DNA from: DASVLX01 sp035552275
GTDB lineage: Bacteria > Actinomycetota > Actinomycetes > Mycobacteriales > Pseudonocardiaceae
Reading direction: 5' to 3'
Assembly (NCBI GenBank): GCA_035552275.1
Contig: DASZLR010000138.1
Location: forward strand, 1 to 40,316
DNA length: 40,316 nt
The number at the start of each line of letters is the position of its first letter. Within the stretch, counting starts at the first letter, position 1. Below the pieces are notes generated by a model. That model worked only from the letters and a program-made list of their open reading frames with translations, searched no databases and was not told where the DNA came from. Shown here piece by piece: positions 9,210 through 17,274 of this stretch. The position numbers were made by a program, and so were the translations under genes.

Positions 9210-10387
9210 CAGCCCTGACCCTCCCCGTCACCCTGACCCGGCTGCTGGCCAGGTTGTTGGCCAGCCTGCTGGTTGGGCGGGTCGGGCGGTGCGTAGCCGG
9301 GCCGCACCGGCTGGCCTTGCGGCGTGTAGCCCAGCGGCGGGTACTGACCCGACGGTGGGTACTGGCCGGACTGCTGGCCATGATTCGGTGGCGCGGGATT
9401 CGGCGGGGCGAAGTGGGGCGGTGGGCCGTAACCGCCGGGTCCGCCGTAGCCGGGTGGCGGGCCATAACCATGCGGGCCGGGCGGATACGGGCTCGCGGTG
9501 AGCTGGAAGTACAGCTGTTCCAGGCTGGCTCGCTCCTCCTCGACGCCGGACAGCGCGATGCCGGCGCGCAGCGCGATGTCCGCCACCTGCTCGCCGGTCA
9601 CCGAGTTGATCGCCAACCGGCCGTCCGGCGTCGGCTCGAAGTTGAACACGCCGTCCTCGCGCAGCGCGTCGCCGAGTCCGTCCAGGTTGGCGGTGCGGAC
9701 CAGCACACGGCTCTGCTGCCGCCGGCGCAGGTCCTCCAGCGGCCCGTTGTACATGGTCTGGCCGTGGCTGATGATGACCAACTGGTCGATGGTCTGCTCG
9801 ACCTCGGCGAGCAGGTGACTGGACACCAGCACGGTGCGACCGCTGGCCGCGAAGCCCCGCAGAAAGGTGCGCAGCCAGGCGATTCCCTCCGGATCCAGAC
9901 CGTTGGCCGGCTCGTCCAGGATCAGGATCCGCGGATCGCCGAGCAGTGCGGTGGCCAGCGCGAGCCGCTGCCGCATGCCCAGCGAGAAGCCGCCGACCTT
10001 GCGCGCCCCCGCGATGTCGAGCCCGACGAGCTGTAACACCTGTTGCACGCGCTGATCCGGCACGCCGATCGCCGCCGCGTACACGCCCAGATGGTTGCGG
10101 GCCGTGCGGCCGGGGTGGAAACCCTGCGCCTCCAGCACCGCGCCGACCACCCGGGCCGGGTCGCTCAGCCGCTCGAACGGCACCCCGTTGATGGTCGCGC
10201 CGCCGTCGCTGGGCCGGACCAGCCCGACCAACATGCGCAGCGTGGTCGTTTTGCCAGCGCCGTTGGGGCCTAGAAAGCCGGTGACCGAGCCGGGCTCGAC
10301 GGTGAAGGTGAGATCGCGCACGGCGGTCACCGGGCCGAACTGCTTCGTGAGCCGATGCGCGGTGATGCGGCCGCTGCCGTCGTGCAC
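9209..10387 (-). CDS. ABC-2 transporter ATPase with Pro/Gly/Gln-rich C-terminal tail
   Basis: This 392-residue ATP-binding subunit drives the downstream permease. It shows Walker A GPNGAGKTT, signature FSLGMRQRLALA and Walker B ILILDEPANGLDP, all in the first 230 residues, followed by the usual DrrA-like C-terminal region. An unusual tail of about 95 residues then runs to the end, made of repeated PP, GYG, QYPP and QQPGQ elements; it should be disordered. The GTG at 10387 is chosen because AGGAGG lies about five bases before it. Upstream in-frame starts would add a non-conserved, Ser/Arg-rich stretch. The partner gene begins in the stop codon. Confidence 0.9.
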   Translation of the reverse strand: MHDGSGRITAHRLTKQFGPVTAVRDLTFTVEPGSVTGFLGPNGAGKTTTLRMLVGLVRPSDGGATINGVPFERLSDPARVVGAVLEAQGFHPGRTARNHLGVYAAAIGVPDQRVQQVLQLVGLDIAGARKVGGFSLGMRQRLALATALLGDPRILILDEPANGLDPEGIAWLRTFLRGFAASGRTVLVSSHLLAEVEQTIDQLVIISHGQTMYNGPLEDLRRRQQSRVLVRTANLDGLGDALREDGVFNFEPTPDGRLAINSVTGEQVADIALRAGIALSGVEEERASLEQLYFQLTASPYPPGPHGYGPPPGYGGPGGYGPPPHFAPPNPAPPNHGQQSGQYPPSGQYPPLGYTPQGQPVRPGYAPPDPPNQQAGQQPGQQPGQGDGEGQG

Positions 10388-10418
10388 GGATCCTCCTGCT
10401 GGAATGGCGCCCCGGCTG

Positions 10419-10444
10419 ACTGATCGCGTTGACGATCGGTCAGT
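10419..10444. promoter_or_regulatory. Imperfect inverted repeat upstream of the ABC-2 operon
   Basis: ACTGATCG at 10419-10426 and CGGTCAGT at 10437-10444 form eight-base arms with one mismatch around a ten-base centre. The site lies 32 bases before the ATPase start and overlaps the stop of the next gene upstream. It may be an operator for the ABC genes or a weak terminator for the upstream gene. Confidence 0.35.
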
Positions 10445-10757
10445 GCTCGCGCCATCTTGCCGCATGTGCCCGCCGGATGGTGCCGTTTCGCGGCTTCGGC
10501 ACGGCGTCGCCGATGAGCGTGCGATACCCGAGCAGCCACACCCGGCAGGGCCATCGTCGGCGCCGGAGGACACGTGGCGGACAGGCCGGACACCGGCCGT
10601 CCGGACCGGGCTGGTGGGCGGTCAGCAGCAGCCGCCAGGCAGTGGACAGCCGCTGTAGTTCGGATCGGAGCCGGGTCGCCGGGTCGCCGTGCCGGGCCAG
10701 CCGCTCGACGGCGGTCAGCCGGCGGAGCACGGCCCGCCGCACGCCCCGATCCATCAT
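10440..10757 (-). CDS. Small Cys/His protein of actinobacterial type, function unknown
   Basis: The 105-residue, strongly basic product contains HQPGPDGRCPACPPRVLRRRRWPCRVWLLGY near the middle. The spaced H, CxxC and further C could bind zinc. Short proteins with this H-x-GRCxxC-RRWPC-VW pattern recur in Pseudonocardiales genomes. No function is known to me. Two adjacent ATG codons (10757 and 10754) could serve as start. The C-terminal 25 residues after LIGDAV are less conserved-looking and overlap the inverted repeat in front of the ABC-2 operon. No membrane segment or signal peptide is evident. Confidence 0.6.
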   Translation of the reverse strand: MMDRGVRRAVLRRLTAVERLARHGDPATRLRSELQRLSTAWRLLLTAHQPGPDGRCPACPPRVLRRRRWPCRVWLLGYRTLIGDAVPKPRNGTIRRAHAARWREH

Positions 10758-10799
10758 GGTGTGGACATCAGGGCGTTGGGATCGTGGATGGCGACATCC

Positions 10800-11015
10800 C
10801 TAGGGCTGGCTCGTGATCACCGGCGACACCGGCTCAGCGCCCTCGGCCGCCAGCCGCAGCGCCTGTTCGAGATTGCGGGTCTGGGTCGCGGTCAGCACGG
10901 CGGTCTGCCCGGCCGGCGTCACCACCACGACGTCTTCTTCCTTGGCCAGCACCGCCATGCCGCGCGCGCGACCGAACGGATCACGACAGGTGACCAACCA
11001 CTCGGACTGTGTCAT
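10800..11015 (-). CDS. Small conserved hypothetical protein
   Basis: The product is 71 residues and begins MTQSEWLVTCRDPFGRARGMAVLAKEEDVVVVTPAGQTAVLT. It looks like a compact beta-rich cytosolic protein with a short C-terminal helix (TRNLEQALRLAAEG). I do not recognise a characterised family. The ATG at 11015 follows GGGAGTGAG and begins the regular coding pattern; the longer in-frame extension to 11192 is Arg/His-rich and irregular, so it was not used. The neighbour downstream is another short uncharacterised gene 42 bases away on the same strand. Confidence 0.65.
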   Translation of the reverse strand: MTQSEWLVTCRDPFGRARGMAVLAKEEDVVVVTPAGQTAVLTATQTRNLEQALRLAAEGAEPVSPVITSQP

Positions 11016-11422
11016 CTCACTCCCGTAGACCGAAAGTTTCTCCCACCGTCGACACTCACATCGGCGGCTGTCACGCGGGACTGCATGGCGCGACGCCAAG
11101 TTCACCCGGTCGTGCGTGCGCACCAGTCGATCGAGTAGATGTCGGGTAAAAAATTTCACCGATTGACCGATCCGGTGCAGCGCAACCGCCACCGACCGCC
11201 TAAGCTGTGGATCGGCGGCCGCTCCCGGTGACCCCCAGGCCGGTTGAGCGGCCGCCCCTTAGCGTTGGGCGGCTTTCGCCGATGGCACGCCCAGACTCCC
11301 TGTCATGGTCCGATAGCTGGTTGTGTTGTCGCCCACTCTCAAAGTGTCTTAGTTGACGAGAGTCTTAGCGTGCTGGTTCGATGGGTGCTGTCCGTCGCAC
11401 GGTCAACATGGGAGGAACCATC
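11016..11422. other. Intergenic region with divergent promoters
   Basis: This 407-base gap separates the minus-strand 71-residue gene from the plus-strand glycosyltransferase. A TTGACG hexamer at 11353-11358, flanked by two copies of GTCTTAG and by CTCTC/GAGAG arms, could be the -35 of the glycosyltransferase promoter. No clear -10 box was found. An A/T-rich patch (GGTAAAAAATTTCACC) near 11144-11159 may hold the promoter of the leftward gene. I see no RNA gene. Confidence 0.35.
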
Positions 11423-12535
11423 GTGCGCATCCTCTTCGTCGCATCGCCCGGAATCGGGCACATCTTTCCCACCGTCTCCACCGCCTGGGCGCTGCGCGCC
11501 GCCGGCCATGACGTGCTCCTGGCCACCGGCGGCCACCACGAGACCGCCGCACATGCCGGCCTGCCGGTCGTCGACACCGCGCCGGGCGTCGACTTTCCCC
11601 AGGTCTTCCGTGGTTTCTTCGCCGAGCACGGCCAACCGGGCGTGGGCGGCCGCAGCGACGGCTCCGTGACCAAGCTGTTCGCTCAGGTGAGCGGGAAGTT
11701 CGTGGAGCACACCGTCGAGCTGGCCCGGAACTGGCATCCCGACCTGGTGATCGCCACCCTGTTGCAAGGCGCCGGTCCGTTGGCCGCGGCGGTTTCCGGG
11801 GTGCCGTGGGTGTTGCACGGCATCGGCATCGTCGGCTCGCCGGAACTGAGCCAGGCGTTGGCCGCCGACATGACCGGTGAGTACCAGCGGTTCGGCGTCG
11901 AGTACGAGCCGCCAGCCGCGTTCCTCGACGTGTCGCCGCCGAGCATGCGCGCCGCGGACGCCGCCGATTCAGCCGGCTGGTCGATGCGGTACGTGCCCTA
12001 CAACGGGGGCGCGGTGCTGGAACCGTGGCTGCTGCGACCGCGTTCGCGGGCCCGGATCGCGGTCACCCTCGGCTCGGTGGTGCCGGCGATGGGCGGGATC
12101 GCGTCGCTGCGGACCTTCGTGGCCGCTGCCGGTGAGGTTGCCGCCGACTTCGTGCTCGCGTTGGGCGGCAATGACATTTCCGAGCTGGGCGAGTTGCCGG
12201 CGAACGTGCGGCCGGTCGACTGGATTCCGCTCGGCTCGCTGCTGCGCGCCTGCGATGCCGTGATCCACCACGGCGGCGCGGGCACCACGTTCACCGCGCT
12301 GGACGCCGGCCTGCCGCAGCTGGTGCTGCCGCATTTCGCCGATCAGCCGATGAACGCCGAAGCGGTGGCGCGGGCCGGCGTCGGCGCGATCGTCAAGCCC
12401 GAGGAACTGGACGTCGACCGGCTGGCGGGTCTGCTCACCGACGACGGAACGATCTCGGCGGCGAAACGTGTCGCCGCCGAGATCGCGTCCCAACCCACCC
12501 CGTCGGAACTTGTGCCGAAGATCACCTCGCTGTGA
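11423..12535 (+). CDS. Macrolide/EryCIII-type family 1 glycosyltransferase
   Basis: This 370-residue GT-B fold enzyme of glycosyltransferase family 1 is expected to move a nucleotide-activated (often dTDP-deoxy) sugar to a hydrophobic acceptor. The N-terminal acceptor half starts VRILFVASPGIGHIFPTVSTAWALRAAGHDV. The C-terminal donor half carries HHGGAGTTFTALDAGLPQLVLPHFADQP, the conserved nucleotide-sugar motif of EryCIII, DesVII and CalG enzymes. The GTG at 11423 is chosen because GGGAGGAACC sits just before it. At 370 residues it is a little short of the usual 390-420. No polyketide or deoxysugar genes are nearby, so it may act on an unlinked metabolite or inactivate a foreign macrolide. 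Confidence 0.85.
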   Translation: MRILFVASPGIGHIFPTVSTAWALRAAGHDVLLATGGHHETAAHAGLPVVDTAPGVDFPQVFRGFFAEHGQPGVGGRSDGSVTKLFAQVSGKFVEHTVELARNWHPDLVIATLLQGAGPLAAAVSGVPWVLHGIGIVGSPELSQALAADMTGEYQRFGVEYEPPAAFLDVSPPSMRAADAADSAGWSMRYVPYNGGAVLEPWLLRPRSRARIAVTLGSVVPAMGGIASLRTFVAAAGEVAADFVLALGGNDISELGELPANVRPVDWIPLGSLLRACDAVIHHGGAGTTFTALDAGLPQLVLPHFADQPMNAEAVARAGVGAIVKPEELDVDRLAGLLTDDGTISAAKRVAAEIASQPTPSELVPKITSL

Positions 12536-12548
12536 GGCGCTGCTGATT

Positions 12549-12596
12549 TCTATGGGGCATGGCTTCTACTGGGCATGACTGCTATCGGGCCTGCCT
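12549..12596. repeat. Three tandem 16-bp units between convergent genes
   Basis: The units are 12549-12564, 12565-12580 and 12581-12596. They share the pattern [T/G]CTAnnGGGCnTGnCT and fill almost the whole 62-base gap between the converging glycosyltransferase and S53 peptidase genes. There is no obvious hairpin. Confidence 0.6.
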
Positions 12597-12597
12597 C

Positions 12598-14211
12598 CTA
12601 CAGAGCCGATGCCAGGTTGGCGCCGTTGTAGGAGCCCCAGCCGGTGGTCTCGTCGTAGCCGGGTCCGGCGCTGTAGGCGCCGTTGCTGCCGCTGGTCACA
12701 TCGTGGAAGGCGGAGCCGTAACTGGAACCGTTGCCCACGTTGTAGATCGCCTGGTGCCCGTCACCGAGATCGGTGCTCTTGCTGGCGTCGTACAGGGCGG
12801 TGAAGCCGGCCCACATCGGCGCCGCGCAGCTCGTGCCGCCGAACACCTGCCAACTGCCGGCCGAGTAGATGGCGTAGCCGGTGTTCGGGTCGGCGTCGGA
12901 GGCGACGTCGGGAACCGTGCGGTGGCCGTTGGAGCCCTGCTGGTAGCTGGGCGTGCTGAACACGGTGGACACGCCGCCGCCGGTGGCGCCGTTGCCGCTG
13001 TTCCAGGTCGACTCGGAGCCGTAGCTGCCGCCGCTGCCGGTGGTCAGCGAGGTCCCGCCGACGCCGATCACGTTCGGGTCGGACGCCGGGTAGTCGACCG
13101 CGGTGGTGCCGTCGCCGCAGTCGTCCGAGCCGCTGTCGCCGGCGGCCGCGAAGTAGCTGATGCCCTCGGCGGTGCCGGCCTTGATCTGGGTGTCGGTGCT
13201 GCTGATGGTGGACGCGGCGCTCTGGGTCTCACACTGACCCCAGGAGATCGAGGTCACCTTCACCTTGTCGTCGGAGGCGATCTTCGCGGCCATGTCGATC
13301 TGGCCCTGGTCGGTGTTGGGCGCCTCGTAGACGTAGGTGTTGGCGGCGTGCGCGATGGCCTGCACGATCTCGATGTCCAACTCGACCTCGCCCTGGCCTT
13401 GGCCGGGGTTCTTGTCGTAGTTCGCCGAGTCGACCGAGACGGTGCTCGGGGCCGGCGAGCTGAAGCCGGACTGGCTGTCGTACGTCGAGATGTTGCTGGG
13501 CTGGTAGCCGTCGAATTCCCACAGTGCCACCGAAGTCCCGCTGCCGGTGCCGAGCGAGCCGGTGTTGTACGCGGTGGCCAACTGGGACGCTGAATAGCCC
13601 GACGACGCGCGTGGGCGGTGGTTGGGCTTGGTGTTCAGCGTGTGCCGGACCGCCGCATTGTCCAAACCGGACACACTGGAGACCAGGCCGGCGATGTCGC
13701 CGGGCAGGGTGACCGCGTTGTCGTTCGCGTAGTACTGGCGGCCGTTGACCCGGTAGACGCCTTCGGTGGTGCTGAACGCGTGCTGGATCTGTCCGGCGGT
13801 GCCGGTGGCGTCCACGACGGTGCGGTTGCCGGCCACGCCGCTGACCCGAAGGCCCTGCGCGGTCAGGAAATCGCTGACCCGCGCGACCTGGGCGTCGGTG
13901 GGGCTGTACCGGGCCTTGAACTGTGCCGCGGTGAGGAAGTGCCGGTACAGCGGCGACTTCGGGTCGCTGACCTGCGCCACGAAGCGGTCCAGTCCGGCCT
14001 GGTCGCGGACGTTCAGTGCGACCGCCACCGACATCGGCTGGTTCGCCGCGACCGCACCGACCCGCGCGCTGCGCGCGAGTTCCGGGTTGGTGCTGTGCGG
14101 TATGGCGATCATGGGTGTCTGACTAGCGTTCGCGGTGCCGGTGAGCACCAAACTGGCTACGATGGGAACTGGAGCCATCGCGGCCATGAGGGCACGAAGC
14201 GTTGTGCGCAC
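12598..14211 (-). CDS. Secreted S53 (sedolisin/kumamolisin-type) serine-carboxyl peptidase
   Basis: This 537-residue pre-pro-peptidase is predicted to be secreted and self-activated in acid. A signal peptide (about 1-29) ends near TANAS. The pro-kumamolisin domain covers about 35-195 (MSVAVALNVRDQAGLDRFVAQVSDPKSPLYRHFLT). In the peptidase domain the catalytic Glu275 and Asp279 (EVELD), the oxyanion Asp359 (AAAGDSG) and Ser461 (GGTSCAAP) are all present. The C-terminal calcium-site region includes GYDETTGWGSYNG. The GTG start is supported by GGAG five bases upstream. It ends two bases from the tandem-repeat tract. It is a paralog of the larger S53 peptidase at 30644. Confidence 0.93.
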   Translation of the reverse strand: MRTTLRALMAAMAPVPIVASLVLTGTANASQTPMIAIPHSTNPELARSARVGAVAANQPMSVAVALNVRDQAGLDRFVAQVSDPKSPLYRHFLTAAQFKARYSPTDAQVARVSDFLTAQGLRVSGVAGNRTVVDATGTAGQIQHAFSTTEGVYRVNGRQYYANDNAVTLPGDIAGLVSSVSGLDNAAVRHTLNTKPNHRPRASSGYSASQLATAYNTGSLGTGSGTSVALWEFDGYQPSNISTYDSQSGFSSPAPSTVSVDSANYDKNPGQGQGEVELDIEIVQAIAHAANTYVYEAPNTDQGQIDMAAKIASDDKVKVTSISWGQCETQSAASTISSTDTQIKAGTAEGISYFAAAGDSGSDDCGDGTTAVDYPASDPNVIGVGGTSLTTGSGGSYGSESTWNSGNGATGGGVSTVFSTPSYQQGSNGHRTVPDVASDADPNTGYAIYSAGSWQVFGGTSCAAPMWAGFTALYDASKSTDLGDGHQAIYNVGNGSSYGSAFHDVTSGSNGAYSAGPGYDETTGWGSYNGANLASAL

Positions 14212-14427
14212 AGCAACTCCCCGACTCGTCGCCGGCCGCCTGATCAGCCGGATCGGTGGTCATTTCACCGGAATATCACCCGGTAACAACACATTTTTGG
14301 GGGAGAAGCCGGTCGGGTCAACAAACTCTTCTTCACGCGGACGCAATCTGTTTATGTTGCTGTTGCGTTGCGTGTCTTTTCACAGAGCCGAATGAGTGTG
14401 AATGGCGCTGATCTTGTCACTCGGGTG
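14212..14427. other. Intergenic promoter region of the S53 gene
   Basis: This 216-base gap lies between the ald stop at 14428 and the S53 start at 14211, both on the minus strand. It is AT-richer than its surroundings. On the minus strand TTGACC occurs about 105 bases before the S53 start, with an A-rich tract about 17 bases further on. This is a candidate promoter but not a strong match. No RNA or operator palindrome was seen. Confidence 0.3.
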
Positions 14428-15540
14428 CTACAGCGCGTCGGCGAGCGGCGTGTGCGGGAGGTCGTGCGCGGCGGCGACGGCGGTGTTGATCAGCCGGCCG
14501 TCGTGGGTGTTCAGGCCCAGCGCGAGGGCGGGGTCGGCGTGCAGCGCGGGGCGCCAGCCGTGTTCGGCGATGGCCATGGCATGCGGCAGCGTGACGTTGG
14601 TCAGCGCGTAGGTGGAGGTGGCCGGCACGGCGCCGGGCATGTTGGCGACGCAGTAGAACACCGAGTCGTGCACCGGGTAGGTCGGGTCGTCGTGGGTGGT
14701 GGGGTGCGAGTCGGCGAAGCAGCCGCCCTGGTCGATGGCGATGTCGACCAGGACCGAGCCCGGCTTCATCCGGGCGACGAGGTCGTTGTCCACCAGCATC
14801 GGCGCCTTCGCACCGGGCACCAGCACCGCGCCGATGACCAGGTCGGCACCCTGCACGTACTCGGCGACGGCGTAGCGGGTGGAGGTGATGGTGCGCAGCC
14901 GGCCGTGGAACTGTTGGTCCAGCTGACGCAACCGGTCGACGTTGGTGTCCAGCACGGTGACTTCGGCGCCCATGCCCACCGCGACGGTGGCGGCGTTGAG
15001 GCCGGCCACGCCGCCGCCGATCACCACGACGCTGGCCGGCCGAACACCCGGCACGCCGCCGGGGAGCACGCCGCGTCCACCGGCCGGGCGCATCAGCGTG
15101 TGCGCGCCGACCTGGGCGGCGAGCCGGCCGGCAACTTCGGACATCGGCGCGAGCAGCGGCAGCCCCCCGGTGCTGGTCTGCACGGTCTCGTAGGCGACGG
15201 CGGTGGTGCCGGCGCGCAACAGCGCCTCGGTCAGCGGCCGGTCGGCGGCCAGGTGCAGGTAGGTGAACAGCACCTGTCCGGCGCGCAGCCGCGGGTACTC
15301 GGCGGCGATCGGTTCCTTGACCTTGAGCACCAGTTCGCCCTCGGCCCACACGTCCTTGGCGGTGGCCAGCACCTTGGCGCCGGCGTGCAGGTACTCGTCA
15401 TCGGTGATGGAAGACCCGAGCCCCGCGCCGGACTGGACGAACACCTCGTGGCCATGGCTGGTCAGCTCATGCGCCCCCGCCGGGGTCAGCGCCACCCGGT
15501 ACTCGTGGTTCTTGACCTCGCTGGGAACGGCGATCTTCAC
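14428..15540 (-). CDS. ald: Alanine dehydrogenase
   Basis: This 370-residue enzyme reversibly deaminates L-alanine to pyruvate and ammonia with NAD. The sequence is typical throughout: MKIAVPSEVKNHEYRVALTPAG at the N-terminus (pyruvate-binding Arg15), LKVKEP with Lys75 region, the Rossmann motif VVIGGGVAGLNAATVAVGMGAEVTVLD near 170-195, and SVFYCVANMPGAVPATSTYALTN near the C-terminus. The length is normal. The GTG start has GGAAGGAAA just upstream. In relatives an Lrp/AsnC activator is often divergent from ald; here that place is taken by a TnpB element whose 3' end is about 100 bases upstream on the same strand. Confidence 0.97.
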   Translation of the reverse strand: MKIAVPSEVKNHEYRVALTPAGAHELTSHGHEVFVQSGAGLGSSITDDEYLHAGAKVLATAKDVWAEGELVLKVKEPIAAEYPRLRAGQVLFTYLHLAADRPLTEALLRAGTTAVAYETVQTSTGGLPLLAPMSEVAGRLAAQVGAHTLMRPAGGRGVLPGGVPGVRPASVVVIGGGVAGLNAATVAVGMGAEVTVLDTNVDRLRQLDQQFHGRLRTITSTRYAVAEYVQGADLVIGAVLVPGAKAPMLVDNDLVARMKPGSVLVDIAIDQGGCFADSHPTTHDDPTYPVHDSVFYCVANMPGAVPATSTYALTNVTLPHAMAIAEHGWRPALHADPALALGLNTHDGRLINTAVAAAHDLPHTPLADAL

Positions 15541-15599
15541 CGGGTTTCCTTCCGCCGGGTGGACTTGACAACACGATGATGCACCGTCACCTGAGGTTT

Positions 15600-15720
15600 G
15601 GGCGAGGTGAATCCGCCCTGTTCAGGCAGCCGCCGTCTTACGACGGGGCGTTGGCCCGGCTGTCGAGGCCGGGTCTTCCCGTGGCGATACCCGTTGCCCG
15701 CGTAGCGCGGGTCTGACGTG
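15600..15720 (-). ncRNA. Putative omegaRNA (TnpB guide RNA) scaffold
   Basis: TnpB guide RNAs come from the 3' end of tnpB and run through the element's right end into flanking DNA. Here, going 5' to 3' on the minus strand, are perfect hairpins at 15697-15711 (CCCGCG stem, three-base loop), 15655-15673 (CCCGGC/GCCGGG, seven-base loop), 15633-15646 (CCGTC/GACGG, with the tnpB stop codon in its four-base loop) and a four-base-pair stem at 15617-15626. Such a hairpin series is what is expected of the scaffold. The guide would be minus-strand sequence just below about 15606, which leads into ald. The exact ends are uncertain. Confidence 0.5.
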
Positions 15721-17125
15721 GGTTTCCATCGGGCTCGTTTTCTGTCGCCCACCAACTGTGGGAGGACACCAACGCCGCGAGGTTACGGGCGGCGTTGAGA
15801 TCACGATCCAGCACGAGGCCGCACCGGTCGCAACGGTATGTTCGTTCGGACAGGGACAGCTTGGCTTTCGTTGTGCCGCAGCCCGAGCATGCCTTGGAAC
15901 TGGGGTACCACCGGTCGGCGACCACGACTTGGCTGCCATACCAGGCGGTCTTGTAGTCGACCTGACGGCGTAGTTCGCCCCAGCCAGTCCCGGCGATATG
16001 GCGGGCGAGTCGCCGATTGCGCAGCATCCCGGCCACGTTGAGGTCTTCGATCACGATCGTGCCGAACGTGCGGGTCAGGCGGGTCGTGAGTTTGTGCAGC
16101 CCGTCACGTCGGGCATTCGCCACTTTGGCGTGCAGCTTCGAGATACGGGCATGGGTCTTGCGCCATCGGTTTGACGGCGTGGCCTTCGTCCGGTGGTCCG
16201 GGCCGTTCCGACGGGAGGCTTGCCGGGCCAGCCGCCACATCTGTCGTTGGACGACCTCCAGGTGTCTTGGATTCGTGATGACCTCGCCGGTGGACAGCAC
16301 AGCCAATGTCTTGACGCCAAGATCAACTCCCACAACCGAGTCGGGCCGGACAGACTTGCCCTCGTTACGGGTGATCTCTACAGAGAATGAGCAAAACCAG
16401 CGTCCGGCACGATGAGTGACGGTAGCCGAGCGAATGCGAGCAGTGCCGCGTTCCACCTGTCGGGCTAGCTTACGAGTGGATTCGTGGGTCCGGACGATCC
16501 CGATTCGGGGAAGCTTCACATGCCGCCGATCAGTCTGCGCCAGCCCCACTCCGCCAGTGGTGAACCGGCATGACAGCCCTGCGCGTTTACCCTTAAACCG
16601 AGGGAACCGCACCACCGGGCCCCGCCGCTTGCCGGTACGGGAGTCGTGCCAGTTCGTCAACGCAACGGCGAGGTTGGCGAGCCCGGACGAGTACGCCTCC
16701 TTGGAGTTCTCCGCCCACCAGGGCGCGACCGCCTTCTTGGTCTCGTTCCACAGCTTCCGCAGACCGTAGGCCGACCATCGCAATGGTGGCGTCAGGGCGT
16801 CGGCGTCGATGCCGTAAGACTTCTCTGCTTCCCTCTGACCCAGGTTCGACCGTACTAGCGACAGACCCCAGTTGTAAGCGAAACGCTGGCCACCGCAGTG
16901 CGACCGCAACGCTGAGTCCTGCCCTGGCGTCGGATTCAGCGCGAACCGGTAGGCGCGTACCAGGCTCGTCACTCCGTCATCCAGAGGGGCTCGATCAGCT
17001 CCATGCACCAAGTAGAACATATGTTCGCACTCCGCGCTCGGCGTCCGAGTGGTTTGTCGGCGGCGTACTGAATGGTGGCGAACTCACATGCGGTCCTCAG
17101 CACCGCCTCAGGTTCGACTGGTGAA
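15606..17125 (-). mobile_element. TnpB-only IS200/IS605-type element (approximate ends)
   Basis: The element carries an intact tnpB but no TnpA (Y1 transposase), so it cannot move alone. The ends are proposed from a shared TTCACC (minus strand) at 15606-15611 and 17120-17125, each followed by a related CCTSAGG block (15590-15598 and 17106-17114). A perfect five-base-pair hairpin CTCGG/CCGAG at 17037-17049 lies upstream of tnpB, where a left-end hairpin would be. Y1 elements make no target duplication, so the repeat may instead mark cleavage sites. Boundaries are inference. Confidence 0.45.
15638..17020 (-). CDS. tnpB: TnpB RNA-guided endonuclease (IS200/IS605 OrfB)
   Basis: TnpB proteins are transposon-encoded RNA-guided DNA nucleases, ancestral to Cas12. 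The 460 residues include the N-terminal wedge/helical region (YRFALNPTPGQDSALRSHCGGQRFAYNWGL) and an intact split RuvC site: Asp233 (GVDLGVKT), Glu325 (IVIEDLNVAGM) and Asp407 (DRDLNAARNL). The zinc-ribbon cysteines 378, 381, 397 and 400 (CSGCG and CDRCG) are present. The ATG at 17020 has GGAG nine bases upstream; a GTG at codon 17 is an alternative closer to the conserved start. The last 40 residues lie over the hairpin series proposed as guide RNA. All catalytic residues are kept, so it is probably functional. Confidence 0.93.
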   Translation of the reverse strand: MFYLVHGADRAPLDDGVTSLVRAYRFALNPTPGQDSALRSHCGGQRFAYNWGLSLVRSNLGQREAEKSYGIDADALTPPLRWSAYGLRKLWNETKKAVAPWWAENSKEAYSSGLANLAVALTNWHDSRTGKRRGPVVRFPRFKGKRAGLSCRFTTGGVGLAQTDRRHVKLPRIGIVRTHESTRKLARQVERGTARIRSATVTHRAGRWFCSFSVEITRNEGKSVRPDSVVGVDLGVKTLAVLSTGEVITNPRHLEVVQRQMWRLARQASRRNGPDHRTKATPSNRWRKTHARISKLHAKVANARRDGLHKLTTRLTRTFGTIVIEDLNVAGMLRNRRLARHIAGTGWGELRRQVDYKTAWYGSQVVVADRWYPSSKACSGCGTTKAKLSLSERTYRCDRCGLVLDRDLNAARNLAALVSSHSWWATENEPDGNPRQTRATRATGIATGRPGLDSRANAPS

Positions 17126-17230
17126 GTGGAACACACGGGACGCCTGGCCCACCTGGAGCGGTGACTCCGCTGTGGATACCTTGGCAGGGACAGGATGCGT
17201 GCTCGCCATTTCCCCCAGGTGGCGGCACCG

Positions 17231-17247
17231 GGCCGGGCGCCCCGGCC
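17231..17247 (-). terminator. GC-rich hairpin after the SGNH hydrolase gene
   Basis: GGCCGGG and CCCGGCC flank a three-base loop, 27 bases past the SGNH hydrolase stop. There is no T-run. It would stop transcription before the TnpB element. A second hairpin, AGCGG/CCGCT, lies at 17157-17171. Confidence 0.5.
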
Positions 17248-17274
17248 AATCCCCGGTCACGTGCCCAGCCCCGC

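Noticed and set aside
11423..12535. A macrolide or polyketide biosynthetic cluster around the glycosyltransferase and FAD hydroxylase
   Set aside because: No polyketide synthase, peptide synthetase or deoxysugar gene is in the window, and the two enzymes are 6 kb apart with unrelated genes between.
12559..13593. Plus-strand 344-codon frame opposite the S53 peptidase
   Set aside because: It is Val/Ala/Gly repetitive without motifs and antisense to an S53 peptidase with all catalytic residues.
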